Notes under the pieces: generated by a model
The model's database searches: none
Told to the model about the DNA's origin: nothing
The model's input: the letters and a program-made list of their open reading frames with translations, nothing else
Shown: piece after piece, positions 16,894-28,806 of the stretch
Position numbering within the stretch: position 1 is the stretch's first letter
Layout: every line of letters begins with the position of its first letter
Source of the DNA: Streptomyces sp. NBC_01750
GTDB taxonomy: Bacteria > Actinomycetota > Actinomycetes > Streptomycetales > Streptomycetaceae
DNA: 64,000 nucleotides
Direction of reading: 5' to 3'
Assembly: GCF_035918095.1 (NCBI RefSeq)
Contig: NZ_CP109137.1
Location: 4,652,001-4,716,000 of the forward strand
Position numbers and translations under genes: made by a program

Positions 16894-17970
16894 TTACGCC
16901 TCCTTCGTGAGCAGTGCCGGGTGCAGCGGCGCGGTCCGGGGCACGCCGGCCGGCCGCAGGTTCGCGAACTCCTTGCGCAGTACGGGTACGACCTCCTCGC
17001 CCAGCAGGTCGAGCTGCTCCAGCACCGTTTTCAGCGGCAGCCCCGCGTGGTCCATCAGGAAGAGCTGGCGCTGGTAGTCGCCGAAGGTCTCGCGGAAGGT
17101 CAGCGTCTTCTCGACGACCTCCTGCGGCGAGCCCACGGTCAGCGGGGTCTGCTCGGTGAAGTCCTCCAGCGAAGGCCCGTGTCCGTACACCGGCGCGTTG
17201 TCGAAGTACGGCCGGAACTCCGCAATCGCTTCCTGCGAGTTCTTCCGCATGAAGACCTGTCCGCCGAGCCCGACGATCGCCTGTTCCGGCGTCCCGTGCC
17301 CGTAGTGCGCGTAGCGGTCGCGGTAGAGGTTCACCAGCTTCTGGAAGTGCTCCTTGGGCCAGAAGATGTTGTTGGCGAAGAATCCGTCGCCGTAGTACGC
17401 GGCCTGCTCGGCGATCTCCGGAGAGCGGATCGAGCCGTGCCAGACGAACGGCGGGACTCCGTCCAGTGGCCGCGGCGTCGAGGTGAAGCTCTGCAGCGGC
17501 GTACGGAACCTGCCCTCCCAGTCCACGACGTCCTCGCGCCACAGCCGGTGCAGCAGCGCGTAGTTCTCGACGGCGAGCGGGATGCCCTGCCGGATGTCCT
17601 GTCCGAACCACGGGTAGACGGGGCCGGTGTTGCCGCGCCCCATCATCAGGTCGACGCGGCCCTCGGCCAGGTGCTGGAGCACCGCGTAGTCCTCGGCGAT
17701 CTTGACCGGGTCGTTGGTGGTGATCAGCGTGGTCGAGGTGGAGAGGATGATCCGCTCGGTCTGCGCCGCGATGTGCCCGAGGAGCGTCGTCGGCGAGGAC
17801 GGCACGAACGGCGGGTTGTGGTGCTCGCCGGTCGCGAAGACGTCCAGGCCGACCTCCTCGGCCTTGCGCGCGATGGCGACCGTCGCCTTGATCCGCTCGT
17901 GCTCGCTCGGCGTACGGCCGGTGGTCGGGTCGGTCGTGACATCGCCGACCGTGAAGATGCCGAACTGCAT
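16894..17970 (-). CDS. LLM-class flavin-dependent monooxygenase, CE1758-type
   Basis: The 358-residue bacterial-luciferase-like TIM-barrel protein starts MQFGIFTVGDVTTDPTTGRTP, carries GEHHNPPFVPSSPTTLLGHIA (the LLM flavin-site region) and RVDLMMGRGNTGPVYPWFG. It uses FMNH2 and O2 to oxidise an unknown organic substrate. The start at 17970 has AAAGG with 8-nt spacing. The partner FMN reductase is translated 2 nt downstream. A 20-bp palindrome at 18007-18026 lies just upstream and is a candidate operator. Confidence 0.9.
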   Translation of the reverse strand: MQFGIFTVGDVTTDPTTGRTPSEHERIKATVAIARKAEEVGLDVFATGEHHNPPFVPSSPTTLLGHIAAQTERIILSTSTTLITTNDPVKIAEDYAVLQHLAEGRVDLMMGRGNTGPVYPWFGQDIRQGIPLAVENYALLHRLWREDVVDWEGRFRTPLQSFTSTPRPLDGVPPFVWHGSIRSPEIAEQAAYYGDGFFANNIFWPKEHFQKLVNLYRDRYAHYGHGTPEQAIVGLGGQVFMRKNSQEAIAEFRPYFDNAPVYGHGPSLEDFTEQTPLTVGSPQEVVEKTLTFRETFGDYQRQLFLMDHAGLPLKTVLEQLDLLGEEVVPVLRKEFANLRPAGVPRTAPLHPALLTKEA

Positions 17971-18006
17971 GGAGGTCACCTTTCGGGTTCTCGGTCTCCG
18001 CGACCG

Positions 18007-18026
18007 TTGGTTGAATATCGAACCAA
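18007..18026. promoter_or_regulatory. Candidate 20-bp palindromic operator
   Basis: TTGGTT and AACCAA flank an AT-rich 8-bp centre in the divergent gap between the monooxygenase operon and the DUF6126 gene, 37 bp upstream of the monooxygenase start. The local AT-richness is unusual for this chromosome. No regulator gene is adjacent. Confidence 0.4.
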
Positions 18027-18114
18027 ACCCTGTAACGGTGACCCCCGTCCCCCTATTCCTGCTCGTACCCTGGTGCGGGGACACTCGACGTGCCGGACCG
18101 GCTGGAGGACTGCG

Positions 18115-18243
18115 GTGAGCGAGAGCGAGAGCTGGAAGGAGCGGGGCGTCGCCCTGCGTGTCTTCGTCTATGTCTTCGCCACTCACCTCTTCGCCGGCTT
18201 CGTGTGGATCCTCTTCTACGTGGGAGGGCACGCGCAGAAGTGA
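18115..18243 (+). CDS. DUF6126-like 42-residue membrane protein
   Basis: This 42-residue protein has a charged start (SESESWKERGVALR), one membrane helix (VFVYVFATHLFAGFVWILFYVGG) and a short HAQK tail, resembling the uncharacterised DUF6126 family of actinobacteria. The GTG at 18115 has a perfect GGAGG with 6-nt spacing. It is divergent from the monooxygenase operon and converges on the DUF4239 gene. I know of no function. Confidence 0.7.
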   Translation: MSESESWKERGVALRVFVYVFATHLFAGFVWILFYVGGHAQK

Positions 18244-18264
18244 TCGGCGGCAGTGCGGAAGCTG

Positions 18265-19050
18265 TCAGCCCGGCCCCGCGGCGCTCGTGAACAGCTGCTG
18301 GAAGGCGCCCGCGGAGTCCTGGCCCGACCTCCCGAACGGGGCGTCGAAGTCCCAGACCAGGAAGAGAAGGAAGGCGATCAGGGCGCTGAACAGCCCGGCC
18401 AGCAGCAGCTCCCGGGGTGTGCGGCCGATCTGCAGCGTGAAGATCAGGCCGACCGTCACCAGCGCGCCCGTGATCAGGCCGAACCACACGACGCCCGGCA
18501 GTGTCTCTCCGGCGTTCTGCACGCGGGCGTTGCGCGCGTCGTCGGCGACGGCGATCTGGTCGACGAGCGGCTGGTACGCCTGCGCCTCGAGCTCGTCGGC
18601 CGGTTTCCGCTCGGTGATGTCCGCGCGTACGACGCCGAGCAGCTCCGCGCCCCGGCCGGAGAGCTCGTCGTTGTCGATCATCCGCGGCCACTCCTCGTCT
18701 ACGACATGGGAGACGTAGCGGTCGATGTCATTGCGGAGCTTGTCCTGTACGGCGGCCGGATAGACCTGGGCCCGCTGGGTGATCTCGTGCAGCGCCTGTG
18801 CCTCGCGGCGTACATCGTCCTGCGCGGCGCCACGCGCCTCCCAGACGCCCGCGATGGCCAGACCGAGCACGATCGCGTACACGACGCCGACCATCATCGT
18901 CATGTACTCGAGGACGTCGGGGGTTTCGGTGGGGTCGTCCTCCCCCGTGGCCCCGGCTTTGCTGAGCCTGCGCTGCCTGAGCACCGTGATGACAAGGACG
19001 ACGGCGCAGGCGGCGGCCATCGCGCCGGTCAGGGCCAGCCATTCCGACAT
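18265..19050 (-). CDS. DUF4239-family membrane protein
   Basis: The 261-residue protein carries the DUF4239 layout. An N-terminal helix is followed by a second helix at about 45-68 (EYMTMMVGVVYAIVLGLAIAG), a long helical extracytoplasmic loop (70-185, with WEARGAAQDDVRREAQAL), and two C-terminal helices ending in a DFDAPFGRSGQDS segment. The family has been suggested to be bestrophin-like; its role is unknown. The ATG at 19050 has GGAG with 7-nt spacing. It lies 45 nt behind the proline-rich protein gene and may share its transcript. Confidence 0.85.
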   Translation of the reverse strand: MSEWLALTGAMAAACAVVLVITVLRQRRLSKAGATGEDDPTETPDVLEYMTMMVGVVYAIVLGLAIAGVWEARGAAQDDVRREAQALHEITQRAQVYPAAVQDKLRNDIDRYVSHVVDEEWPRMIDNDELSGRGAELLGVVRADITERKPADELEAQAYQPLVDQIAVADDARNARVQNAGETLPGVVWFGLITGALVTVGLIFTLQIGRTPRELLLAGLFSALIAFLLFLVWDFDAPFGRSGQDSAGAFQQLFTSAAGPG

Positions 19051-19095
19051 GAGGGTTCTCCGTATCGGGGTGTGGGGGGTGAGGCGGTGCGTGTG

Positions 19096-22032
<2,937 letters not shown>

Positions 22033-22063
22033 GACGCCGGCGCCGGATACCTAGGATCGAGCC

Positions 22064-22603
22064 ATGTCCCTCCCGCACGCGATCCTCACGGCCCTGCTCG
22101 AAAAGCCCTCGTCGGGGCTGGAGCTGACCCGCCGCTTCGACAAGTCGATCGGCTACTTCTGGTCGGCCACGCATCAGCAGATCTACCGCGAGCTGGGAAA
22201 ACTGGAGCAGGCGGGCCATATCCGCGCACTGCCGTCGGCGCAGCCGACCCGCGGGCAGAAGAAGGAGTACGAGGTCCTGCCCGCGGGCCGTGAGGAGCTG
22301 ACGGCGTGGGTCGCCAGGTCCGAGGACCCGAAGCCCGTCCGCGACCCGCTGCTGCTGCGGCTGCGTGCGGCGGGTGTGGTCGGCAGCGGGGGGCTCGAGG
22401 AGGAGCTGGAGCGTCACCTCGCGATGCACCGGAGGCAGTTGGCCGAGTACTCGGAGATCGAGGCGCGCGACTTTCCGCCGGAGCGGCTGTCGAGTGAGCA
22501 GGACAGGCTGCGGCACATGGTGCTGCGCGGGGGTATCGAGCTGGAGACGTTCTGGACGAAGTGGCTGACCGACGCGCTGGAGGAGTTCGGGCGGACGCCG
22601 TGA
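22064..22603 (+). CDS. PadR-family transcriptional regulator
   Basis: The 179-residue protein has an N-terminal winged helix typical of PadR (MSLPHAILTALLEKPSSGLEL, then HQQIYRELGKLEQAGHI) and a C-terminal helical dimerisation domain (residues about 95-175). PadR proteins repress genes for phenolic or drug stress responses. The position 31 nt behind the dienoyl-CoA reductase gene suggests co-transcription and possible control of that gene. The ligand is unknown. Confidence 0.9.
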   Translation: MSLPHAILTALLEKPSSGLELTRRFDKSIGYFWSATHQQIYRELGKLEQAGHIRALPSAQPTRGQKKEYEVLPAGREELTAWVARSEDPKPVRDPLLLRLRAAGVVGSGGLEEELERHLAMHRRQLAEYSEIEARDFPPERLSSEQDRLRHMVLRGGIELETFWTKWLTDALEEFGRTP

Positions 22604-22719
22604 CGGTCGCGATGGCGGAGGCCGCCGGGCGCCGCGACTGTCGCCGTGACAGGTGCCGCCTCACCGGACCGGCCGATCGCCGACATGCGGTACCTGACGA
22701 CCCGTGAGATTGTCGCCAG

Positions 22720-22902
22720 ATGACTGATTCCCTGATCGCCGCCTGCTGCGCGGCCGTGTTCGCGCTGCTCCTGACCTCTGTTCTCGGTCTCGCCCGCGCC
22801 GGTGGCAGCGACCCGTCGGCCGAGGCGCGTTCCGTGACGCTCGCGGTGTACGGCGCTGTGGTCGCCGTGGTGACACTCGGCCTGCTCATCATCCTGGCGT
22901 GA
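22720..22902 (+). CDS. 60-residue two-helix membrane protein
   Basis: The product has two hydrophobic helices (LIAACCAAVFALLLTSVLGLA and VTLAVYGAVVAVVTLGLLIIL) joined by a short polar loop (RAGGSDPSAEARS). There is no good Shine-Dalgarno before the ATG. The compact two-helix hairpin supports a real gene; the function is unknown. Confidence 0.55.
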   Translation: MTDSLIAACCAAVFALLLTSVLGLARAGGSDPSAEARSVTLAVYGAVVAVVTLGLLIILA

Positions 22903-22979
22903 GGTCACGGCAGACGTGTGCACCCCCCGGCGGCCGGTGCCGGCGGCCGTTGTCAGTGGCTGCTGAGAGGCTCGGTGTC

Positions 22980-23636
22980 ATGACCGACCCCGCCGCTTCG
23001 ATCACCGACTACTGGGACGCCGCCGCGTCCGCCTTCGACGACGAGCCGGACCACGGACTCCGCGCCGGACCGACACGTGCCGCATGGGCCCGGCTGCTGG
23101 GCTCCTGGCTGCCGTCGCACCCGGTGGACGTTCTGGATGCCGGCTGCGGCACCGGATCCCTCTCCCTGCTGCTCGCCGAGGCCGGACACCGGGTGACCGG
23201 CGTCGACCTGGCGCCGCGCATGGTCGAACAGGCGCGTACGAAGCTCGCGGCCGTCGGCCATGCGGCCCGTTTCCTGGTCGGGGACGCGGCGATACCGCCG
23301 ACGGGCGACCGGCGCTTCGACGTCCTCCTCTCCCGGCACCTGGTGTGGACGCTGCCCGACCCCGAGGCCGCGTTGCACGAGTGGGTCACCCGTCTGCGAC
23401 CGGGCGGCCGTCTGGTGCTGGTCGAGGGCCGGTGGCGCGAGGCCGGACAGAAGGGAGTGCCCTATGTGCCGGAAGCAGCGTCCCTGCCGTGGAACGGCGG
23501 AATCGGCGCGGCGGAACTGGCCGCCGCCGTACGCCCGCTCGTGGCGGACCTGCGCGTCGAACCGCTCAGCGGCGACCCGTACTTGTGGGGCGGCCCGGTG
23601 ACCGACGAACGGTACGCGCTGATCGCCGAGATCTGA
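22980..23636 (+). CDS. Class I SAM-dependent methyltransferase
   Basis: The 218-residue protein has the Rossmann SAM site VLDAGCGTGSLSLLLAEAG (motif I, residues about 50-68), VTGVDLAPRMVEQAR (motif post-I), and FDVLLSRHLVWTLPDPEAALHEW with RLRPGGRLVLVEG (motifs II-III). It is of the UbiE/Methyltransf_11 type; the substrate is unknown. The ATG at 22980 follows GAGAGG about 8 nt upstream. It stands alone before the convergent phosphoribosyltransferase-hydrolase gene. Confidence 0.88.
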   Translation: MTDPAASITDYWDAAASAFDDEPDHGLRAGPTRAAWARLLGSWLPSHPVDVLDAGCGTGSLSLLLAEAGHRVTGVDLAPRMVEQARTKLAAVGHAARFLVGDAAIPPTGDRRFDVLLSRHLVWTLPDPEAALHEWVTRLRPGGRLVLVEGRWREAGQKGVPYVPEAASLPWNGGIGAAELAAAVRPLVADLRVEPLSGDPYLWGGPVTDERYALIAEI

Positions 23637-23728
23637 CGGGCACGGCATGCAGCTCGAGGGCGCATCCTGGTAGCCGAGCCGCACGCCGTCACGCCGGGGG
23701 CGTGCTCCATCAGCGGGAGTACTGCCCC

Positions 23729-25042
23729 CTATGACGGTGGGTCAGGGATCGGCCGGGAACCGCTCAAGTGCCTGACGAACCAGGAGCGGGCGAGGTCCGC
23801 GACCTGGTCCAGGGCCCCGGGTTCCTCGAAGAGATGCGTGGCGCCGGGGACGATCTCGAGCCGGTTCTCGCAGCGCAGCTCCGCCTGCGCGTGCCGGTTG
23901 AGATCGAGCACCAATGTGTCGTGGCCGCCCACGATGAGCAGTGTGGGCGCCCGTACCTCGCCGAGCCGCGGTCCGGCGAGGTCGGGCCGGCCGCCGCGGG
24001 AGACCACGGCACCGATGGCCGGGCCGGCCGAGGAGTCGGCGGGCGCCGCGGCCCGCAGCGCCGCCGCGGCTCCGGTGCTCGCTCCGAAGTAGCCGATCGG
24101 GAAGGACTCGCGGCTCCGCAGCCAGCGGGTGGCGTCCGCCAGCCGCCGGGCCAGGGTTTCGATGTCGAAGACGTTCGCCCGGTCGGCTTCCTCCGCCGGT
24201 GTGAGCAGGTCGAAGAGCAAGGTCCCCAGACCCGCACGGTTCAGGGTCGTCGCCACGTGCCGGTTGCGCGGGCTGTGGCGGCTGCTGCCGGAGCCGTGGG
24301 CGAACATCACGATCGCTCCGGCACCGTCGGGGAGGGTGAGGTCCCCGGTCAGCGGGACCCCGCCGGCGTCCACCTCGACCGCGGTGACCTCGGCCTTCGT
24401 GGACCCGACGTCCGCGGCCTGTGCGAGCAGCGAGACGACTTCTTCGTCGGGGGTCTGGGAGAAGTCCTGGTACCACTCGCCGACGGCGGAGAACATGGCC
24501 GGCGTGGAGAGGCAGACCACCTCGTCCGCCTTGGTGCGCAGCCAGGCGGCAGCATCCGGCGGCGCCACCGGAACGGCCAGCACCACACGGCCCGCTCCCT
24601 GCGCCCGTACGACCTCGCAGGCAGCCGCCGCCGTGGCACCGGTGGCGATCCCGTCGTCCACGATGATCGCCGTCCGGCCCTCGAGTGCCACGCGCGGCCG
24701 GTCCTCGCGGAACCGCCGGGCCTGCCGTGCGAGTTCCGCCTCCTCGGCGTGCTCGACCGATGTGAGTTCCTCGCGCCGGATCCTGCCTCGGCGGACGATG
24801 TCGTCGCTGATGACCCGCACTCCGCCTTCGCCGATGGCACCGAACGCCAGCTCACGGTGGTACGGGACACCGAGCTTGCGGACCACGATCACATCGAGCG
24901 GGGCGCCGAGCGCCCGCGCCACTTGATAGGCCACCGGGACTCCGCCCCGGGGCAGGCCCAGGACGACGGGCTTCTCCTCCTGGAGGTGCCGTAGCGCTTC
25001 CGCCAGGCGCCGTCCCGCGTCCGTGCGATCGGTGAACAGCAC
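23729..25042 (-). CDS. Phosphoribosyltransferase / alpha-beta hydrolase fusion
   Basis: The 437-residue protein has two domains. Residues about 1-215 form a type I phosphoribosyltransferase with the PRPP-binding motif AIIVDDGIATGATAAAA. Residues about 225-430 form a dienelactone-hydrolase-like alpha/beta hydrolase with an oxyanion region MFAHGSGSSRHSPRN, nucleophile elbow GASTG, and acidic/His members near GGHDTLV and GATHLF. Similar fusions recur in actinobacteria without a defined reaction. The linkage suggests release or salvage of a ribosylated compound (inference). It is cytoplasmic; the ATG at 25042 has no strong ribosome binding site. Confidence 0.88.
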   Translation of the reverse strand: MLFTDRTDAGRRLAEALRHLQEEKPVVLGLPRGGVPVAYQVARALGAPLDVIVVRKLGVPYHRELAFGAIGEGGVRVISDDIVRRGRIRREELTSVEHAEEAELARQARRFREDRPRVALEGRTAIIVDDGIATGATAAAACEVVRAQGAGRVVLAVPVAPPDAAAWLRTKADEVVCLSTPAMFSAVGEWYQDFSQTPDEEVVSLLAQAADVGSTKAEVTAVEVDAGGVPLTGDLTLPDGAGAIVMFAHGSGSSRHSPRNRHVATTLNRAGLGTLLFDLLTPAEEADRANVFDIETLARRLADATRWLRSRESFPIGYFGASTGAAAALRAAAPADSSAGPAIGAVVSRGGRPDLAGPRLGEVRAPTLLIVGGHDTLVLDLNRHAQAELRCENRLEIVPGATHLFEEPGALDQVADLARSWFVRHLSGSRPIPDPPS

Positions 25043-25174
25043 AGTGGTTCACCCCCAACCCAGGGGAGACAGGAACCACTCCCGCACCTCTTTCAAAATA
25101 ACCCCATTTGCCGCCGCTGAGGAGGTTGGCGAGGTCCGGGGGCTACGGTCGCGCGTGGGGCTACGGTCGTGAGT

Positions 25175-25960
25175 ATGGAGCGAATCCGCGCGGTCCTGAT
25201 CGATATCGACGGCGTGCTCACGGTGTCCTGGAAGCCGCTGCCCGGCGCCGTAGCCGCCATGGAACGCCTGCGCGCCGCGGGGCTCCCACTGGCGCTGGTC
25301 ACCAACAACACCTCACGGACCCGCGCCGCGATCGCGGCGAAGCTGTCGGCTGTGGGCTTTCCGGTCGGCGTGGAGGACATCCTCACGGCACCCGCCGTCA
25401 CCGCCGCGTACCTGCGCGAGCACTATCCGGACGCCCGCTGCCTGCTGATCAACACCGGTGACGTACGGGACGATCTCGCGGGCGTGTCACTCCTCGACGA
25501 AGGTGATGACACAGCCCCTGACGTGGTGGTCTTCGGCGGTGCGGGCGACGACTTCACGTATCCGGTCCTCAACCGTGCTTTCCGTGAGCTGCAGCGCGGT
25601 GCGCCGCTCGTCGCGATGCACCGGAATCTGTACTGGCGTACCTCGGACGGGCTCGAGCTCGACACCGGGGCGTTCCTTCTGGGGCTGGAGCGGGCCGCCC
25701 GGGTCGAGGCGGAGATCACCGGCAAGCCGGCCGAGGCGTTCTTCGCCACCGCCCTGGCGCATCTCGGCGCGGACGCGTCGGAAACGGTGATGGTGGGCGA
25801 CGACATCGAATCCGATGTACTGGCGGCTCAGCGCAGCGCGATCACCGGCGTGCTGGTGAAGACCGGCAAGTACCTGCCCGAGACGCACGAGGCGGCCGAC
25901 GGCACACCGGAGCATGTTCTCGACTCTTTCGCCGACCTGCCTGACCTGCTGGAACTCTGA
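25175..25960 (+). CDS. HAD-superfamily (class IIA) hydrolase
   Basis: The 261-residue product has HAD motif I DIDGVL (residues 9-14), motif II VTNNTSRT (residues about 43-50) and motif IV MVGDDIESDVLAAQ (residues about 207-220). A C2-type cap lies between II and III, as in NagD/4-nitrophenylphosphatase proteins. The substrate is unknown. No Shine-Dalgarno is visible; TACGGT lies 7 nt upstream of the ATG, which fits leaderless expression. A GTG at 25169 is the alternative start. It converges with the GGCT-fold gene, only 16 nt away. Confidence 0.85.
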   Translation: MERIRAVLIDIDGVLTVSWKPLPGAVAAMERLRAAGLPLALVTNNTSRTRAAIAAKLSAVGFPVGVEDILTAPAVTAAYLREHYPDARCLLINTGDVRDDLAGVSLLDEGDDTAPDVVVFGGAGDDFTYPVLNRAFRELQRGAPLVAMHRNLYWRTSDGLELDTGAFLLGLERAARVEAEITGKPAEAFFATALAHLGADASETVMVGDDIESDVLAAQRSAITGVLVKTGKYLPETHEAADGTPEHVLDSFADLPDLLEL

Positions 25961-25976
25961 AACGCTCGGCCCGCGA

Positions 25977-26648
25977 TCACTCCGAAGCGCTCCCGTTCCC
26001 GCTCCCGTTCCCGTCGGGGATCAGTGCCGCGATCTCCGCGGCCGTCCACCGCCCCTCGGCCCCCGGGCAGCCCGCCAGATACTCGGCAGCCCGCAGCGCA
26101 CTCCAGCCGTGTGCCGCGACGACCCCCGCCACCAGATGCCGCAGGTAGGCCGCGGCGGGCGGTTTCACCGCGACGTCCGAGACGCGCCAGGGGGCCGTGA
26201 ACGTCAGCACGGGACGACCGTCCAGCAGGCCGGCGCACACCAGCGTCTCGTACCGCCCGGGGCCCGTCTCCGCGCGCCCACGGCTGAGAACCTCCGTCAG
26301 ATCGAGGTCCGGGCCCGGCTCGCGGTACATCTCCTGCGCGGCGATGTCGGAGAACTGCGTGGCCGTCAGCAAGTGGGCACGGGCCGGCAGTTCGCCGCCG
26401 CCGTCAGGGTCGTAGAACGCTCGGCCGCCGGTCCACACCTGCGACTCGGTGGCGAAGTACAGCATCCCCGGCAGCATGACCGCCACCGAACGCGCGGGCG
26501 GGCGGGAGTCCCGGCAGCCGGCGAGGTAGCGGTTCAGCCGTTCAAGATCCATATTGGAGCCGTACGCCGCGTACCAGACGAGAGGGACGTCTGCGCGGTA
26601 TCCGTCGCGGGCCCCGGTGACTGTTTCGGGCCGTCGGGCTCTGATCAC
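25977..26648 (-). CDS. Gamma-glutamylcyclotransferase-fold protein
   Basis: The 223-residue protein carries the GGCT hallmark YAAYGSNMDLERLNRYL (residues about 26-42), where the YGSNM loop forms the anion-binding cradle. Further regions resemble actinobacterial homologues that are often labelled histone deacetylase in databases, a name the sequence does not support. I chose the GTG at 26648 (GGAG, 7-nt spacing). The C-terminus has a short Gly/Ser/Asn tail. The substrate is unknown; cleavage or cyclisation of a gamma-glutamyl compound is possible. Confidence 0.75.
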   Translation of the reverse strand: MIRARRPETVTGARDGYRADVPLVWYAAYGSNMDLERLNRYLAGCRDSRPPARSVAVMLPGMLYFATESQVWTGGRAFYDPDGGGELPARAHLLTATQFSDIAAQEMYREPGPDLDLTEVLSRGRAETGPGRYETLVCAGLLDGRPVLTFTAPWRVSDVAVKPPAAAYLRHLVAGVVAAHGWSALRAAEYLAGCPGAEGRWTAAEIAALIPDGNGSGNGSASE

Positions 26649-26817
26649 GTGCTCACTCCGCAGGGACGTTGCATGCCGTGCCCCTCCACTATCCACGGGT
26701 ACCGCGACTGCGGGACGTTGCCCGGGCGTGCGCGAGGCCGCCCGGCGCCGGGCTCTTCAACGGGCCCGGCGCCACCACGTCGCAGGAGGGCGGCGGATGC
26801 CGCGCAGCTGCGGCCAC

Positions 26818-28560
26818 TCAGATGCAGGTGAGCCTGGGTGCCGCCCAATCCGCGTGGTCGTAGTTGATGCCGTCGCCGCTGTCGGTGATCACCAGCCTGA
26901 GTTCCAGGCCGCCGGTGAGATCCGCGGTGAGCTCTCCGGACGCGTCGGCTCCGGTGAGCCGGCCGCTGTCGGCGACCTTGGTGCCGTCCCGGTAGATCTG
27001 GAAGACCACCGACCCGTTCGCACCGCCCGACTCGTCGTCGACACCGACGCCGGTGGTGAGTGTCGTGCAGCTGCCGCCGAGGTAGTACGTGACCGTGGAC
27101 CCCGCGTGGGTGCCCAGGCCCTTGGCGTAGGTGGTGCCGTTGACGGTGAGGGTCCTGCCGTCTCCGGCGGCCTGTTCGCCGTTGCTGCGGTCGCGTTCGA
27201 CGGGGCCCCAGCCGTTGACCGCCGACGTCCATGACAGGTCGCTGAGCTGGTTGACCCCGGCCGGCGGCGGCACCGGGGCGCCCGGCGTCACGCGGTACAT
27301 GACCGTGCCGTGGGCGGGCACCGAAGCGCTGATGGTGCCCGTGGTGGTGCTGGTCTGCCGGGACCAGAGATCCTTGAGGGCGTACGAGGACGCGCCACCG
27401 ATCCCGATCGCCCCGACGGTCGTCGAGACCGTCTTCGTGGACGTGGTCTCATTCGTGAGAGTCACCGAACGGCCGCCGTCCGCCAGGGGTTTGGACATCA
27501 CCACCAGGCCGCCGGAGCTTGCCACCACGGTGGCCTGCTTGCCCAGGCTGTCCTGGTCGACCGCGATGACGTCGGTGTTCTTCAGGATCGCGAGGGTGGC
27601 GGCGGAGGCGCTGCGCAGATCACTGCCGATCAGCAGCGGTGCGGCCATCTGCGCCCAGAGACTGAAGTGGGTGCGGTACTCGGTGTCGCTCATCCCGCCG
27701 TTGCCGACCTCGAGCATGTCCGGGTCGTTCCAGGCGCCGGGCTTGGCATACGGCGCCAGCCCCTGGTTCCGGTGCGCGATGCCGATCATGCTGGACCAGG
27801 AATCGCTGATGTCCCCGGTGGTGCGCCAGGAGTTGCCGATGTCCGGCGCCCAGTTCCAGGGCTGGTTCTCTCCCCACTCGCAGATGCTGTAGAGGATGGG
27901 CCGGCCGGTCGCCTTCAGCGCGTTGGCCATCGCCGTGTAGCGCTGCCTGGCGTCGGCACCCGTGTTGTTGCAGTTGTCGTACTTGAGGTAGTCCACGCCC
28001 CAGGACGCCCACAGGTCGGCATCCTGCTGCTCGTGGCCGAGACCGCCGGGAAACCCCTGTACGTCACAGGTCTTGGTGCCGGCACTCGAGTAGATTCCGA
28101 ACTTCAGTCCCTTGGAATGCACATAGTCGGCGACTGCCTTGATGCCGCCCGGGAAGCGCACCGGGTCGGGGACGAGATTCCCGGCGGCGTCGCGCGAGGG
28201 GAGCGCCCAGCAGTCGTCGATATTGACGTAGGTGTACCCGGCGTTCTTGAGGCCCTGCGAGACGAAGGTGTCCGCGATGCCCTTGACCATCGCCTCGTTG
28301 AACTCGGCCCGGCAGTGGGTGGAGTTCCAGTTGTTGAAGCCCATCTGAGGCGTACGCGCCAGGCCGTTGTCGACGGCCGGTGTCGTGGCAGTCGTGGGAG
28401 TCGTGGGTGTCGCGACAGCCGTGGCGGCCTTGCCGGCGATGGCGGTCGTGCCGGCTGCGGCGGCCGGGACGGCGATGAGCACCCCGCCGCCGGTGAGCAA
28501 CGCGAGCGCGGCGGCGACGGCGGCCAGACGCTCTCTGAAGATGTGTCGTTCGGTGTGCAT
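26818..28560 (-). CDS. Secreted GH27 alpha-galactosidase with NPCBM domain
   Basis: The 580-residue exported enzyme has a signal peptide (residues 1-36, ending AVPAAAAG) and a Thr-rich linker. The GH27 (β/α)8 catalytic domain runs about 65-350, with [11 protein letters not shown], the catalytic nucleophile in YLKYDNCNN and the acid/base Asp in [15 protein letters not shown] beta domain and a C-terminal NPCBM galactose-binding domain (about 440-580) follow. It hydrolyses terminal alpha-galactosides such as melibiose, raffinose or galactomannan outside the cell. The ATG at 28560 has GGAG with 8-nt spacing. No sugar transporter or regulator gene is adjacent. Confidence 0.93.
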   Translation of the reverse strand: MHTERHIFRERLAAVAAALALLTGGGVLIAVPAAAAGTTAIAGKAATAVATPTTPTTATTPAVDNGLARTPQMGFNNWNSTHCRAEFNEAMVKGIADTFVSQGLKNAGYTYVNIDDCWALPSRDAAGNLVPDPVRFPGGIKAVADYVHSKGLKFGIYSSAGTKTCDVQGFPGGLGHEQQDADLWASWGVDYLKYDNCNNTGADARQRYTAMANALKATGRPILYSICEWGENQPWNWAPDIGNSWRTTGDISDSWSSMIGIAHRNQGLAPYAKPGAWNDPDMLEVGNGGMSDTEYRTHFSLWAQMAAPLLIGSDLRSASAATLAILKNTDVIAVDQDSLGKQATVVASSGGLVVMSKPLADGGRSVTLTNETTSTKTVSTTVGAIGIGGASSYALKDLWSRQTSTTTGTISASVPAHGTVMYRVTPGAPVPPPAGVNQLSDLSWTSAVNGWGPVERDRSNGEQAAGDGRTLTVNGTTYAKGLGTHAGSTVTYYLGGSCTTLTTGVGVDDESGGANGSVVFQIYRDGTKVADSGRLTGADASGELTADLTGGLELRLVITDSGDGINYDHADWAAPRLTCI

Positions 28561-28750
28561 ATTCGGCTCCGGAGGGGGGTGAATGGCGCACAAACAAACG
28601 GGGACGAACGAAAGCGACCACATCTCAGCGCCGAGTCAGGCACATGTCAATAGATCGGGCGCCAACTGCCCGGCAGGGAGCCACGGGACGCCGGCGCGCA
28701 GCCGTAGGCGCGCTGGAGGTGAAACCCGCAGACCGGATCCCGCCGACGGG

Positions 28751-28806
28751 TCAGAGCCGGCCGTTACGGCGGAAGCCGTCAGAGCCAGCCGTTACGGCGG
28801 AAGCTG
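28751..28806. repeat. 28-bp tandem duplication of the corA 3' end
   Basis: Copies at 28751-28778 and 28779-28806 match at 26 of 28 positions. The right copy contains the corA stop codon and the last eight codons; the left copy lies just outside the gene and repeats them. Confidence 0.75.

Noticed and set aside
25141..25171. Doubled GGCTACGGTCG upstream of the HAD gene as operator
   Set aside because: It is a simple short duplication. One copy supplies the likely -10, and no regulator context supports an operator.
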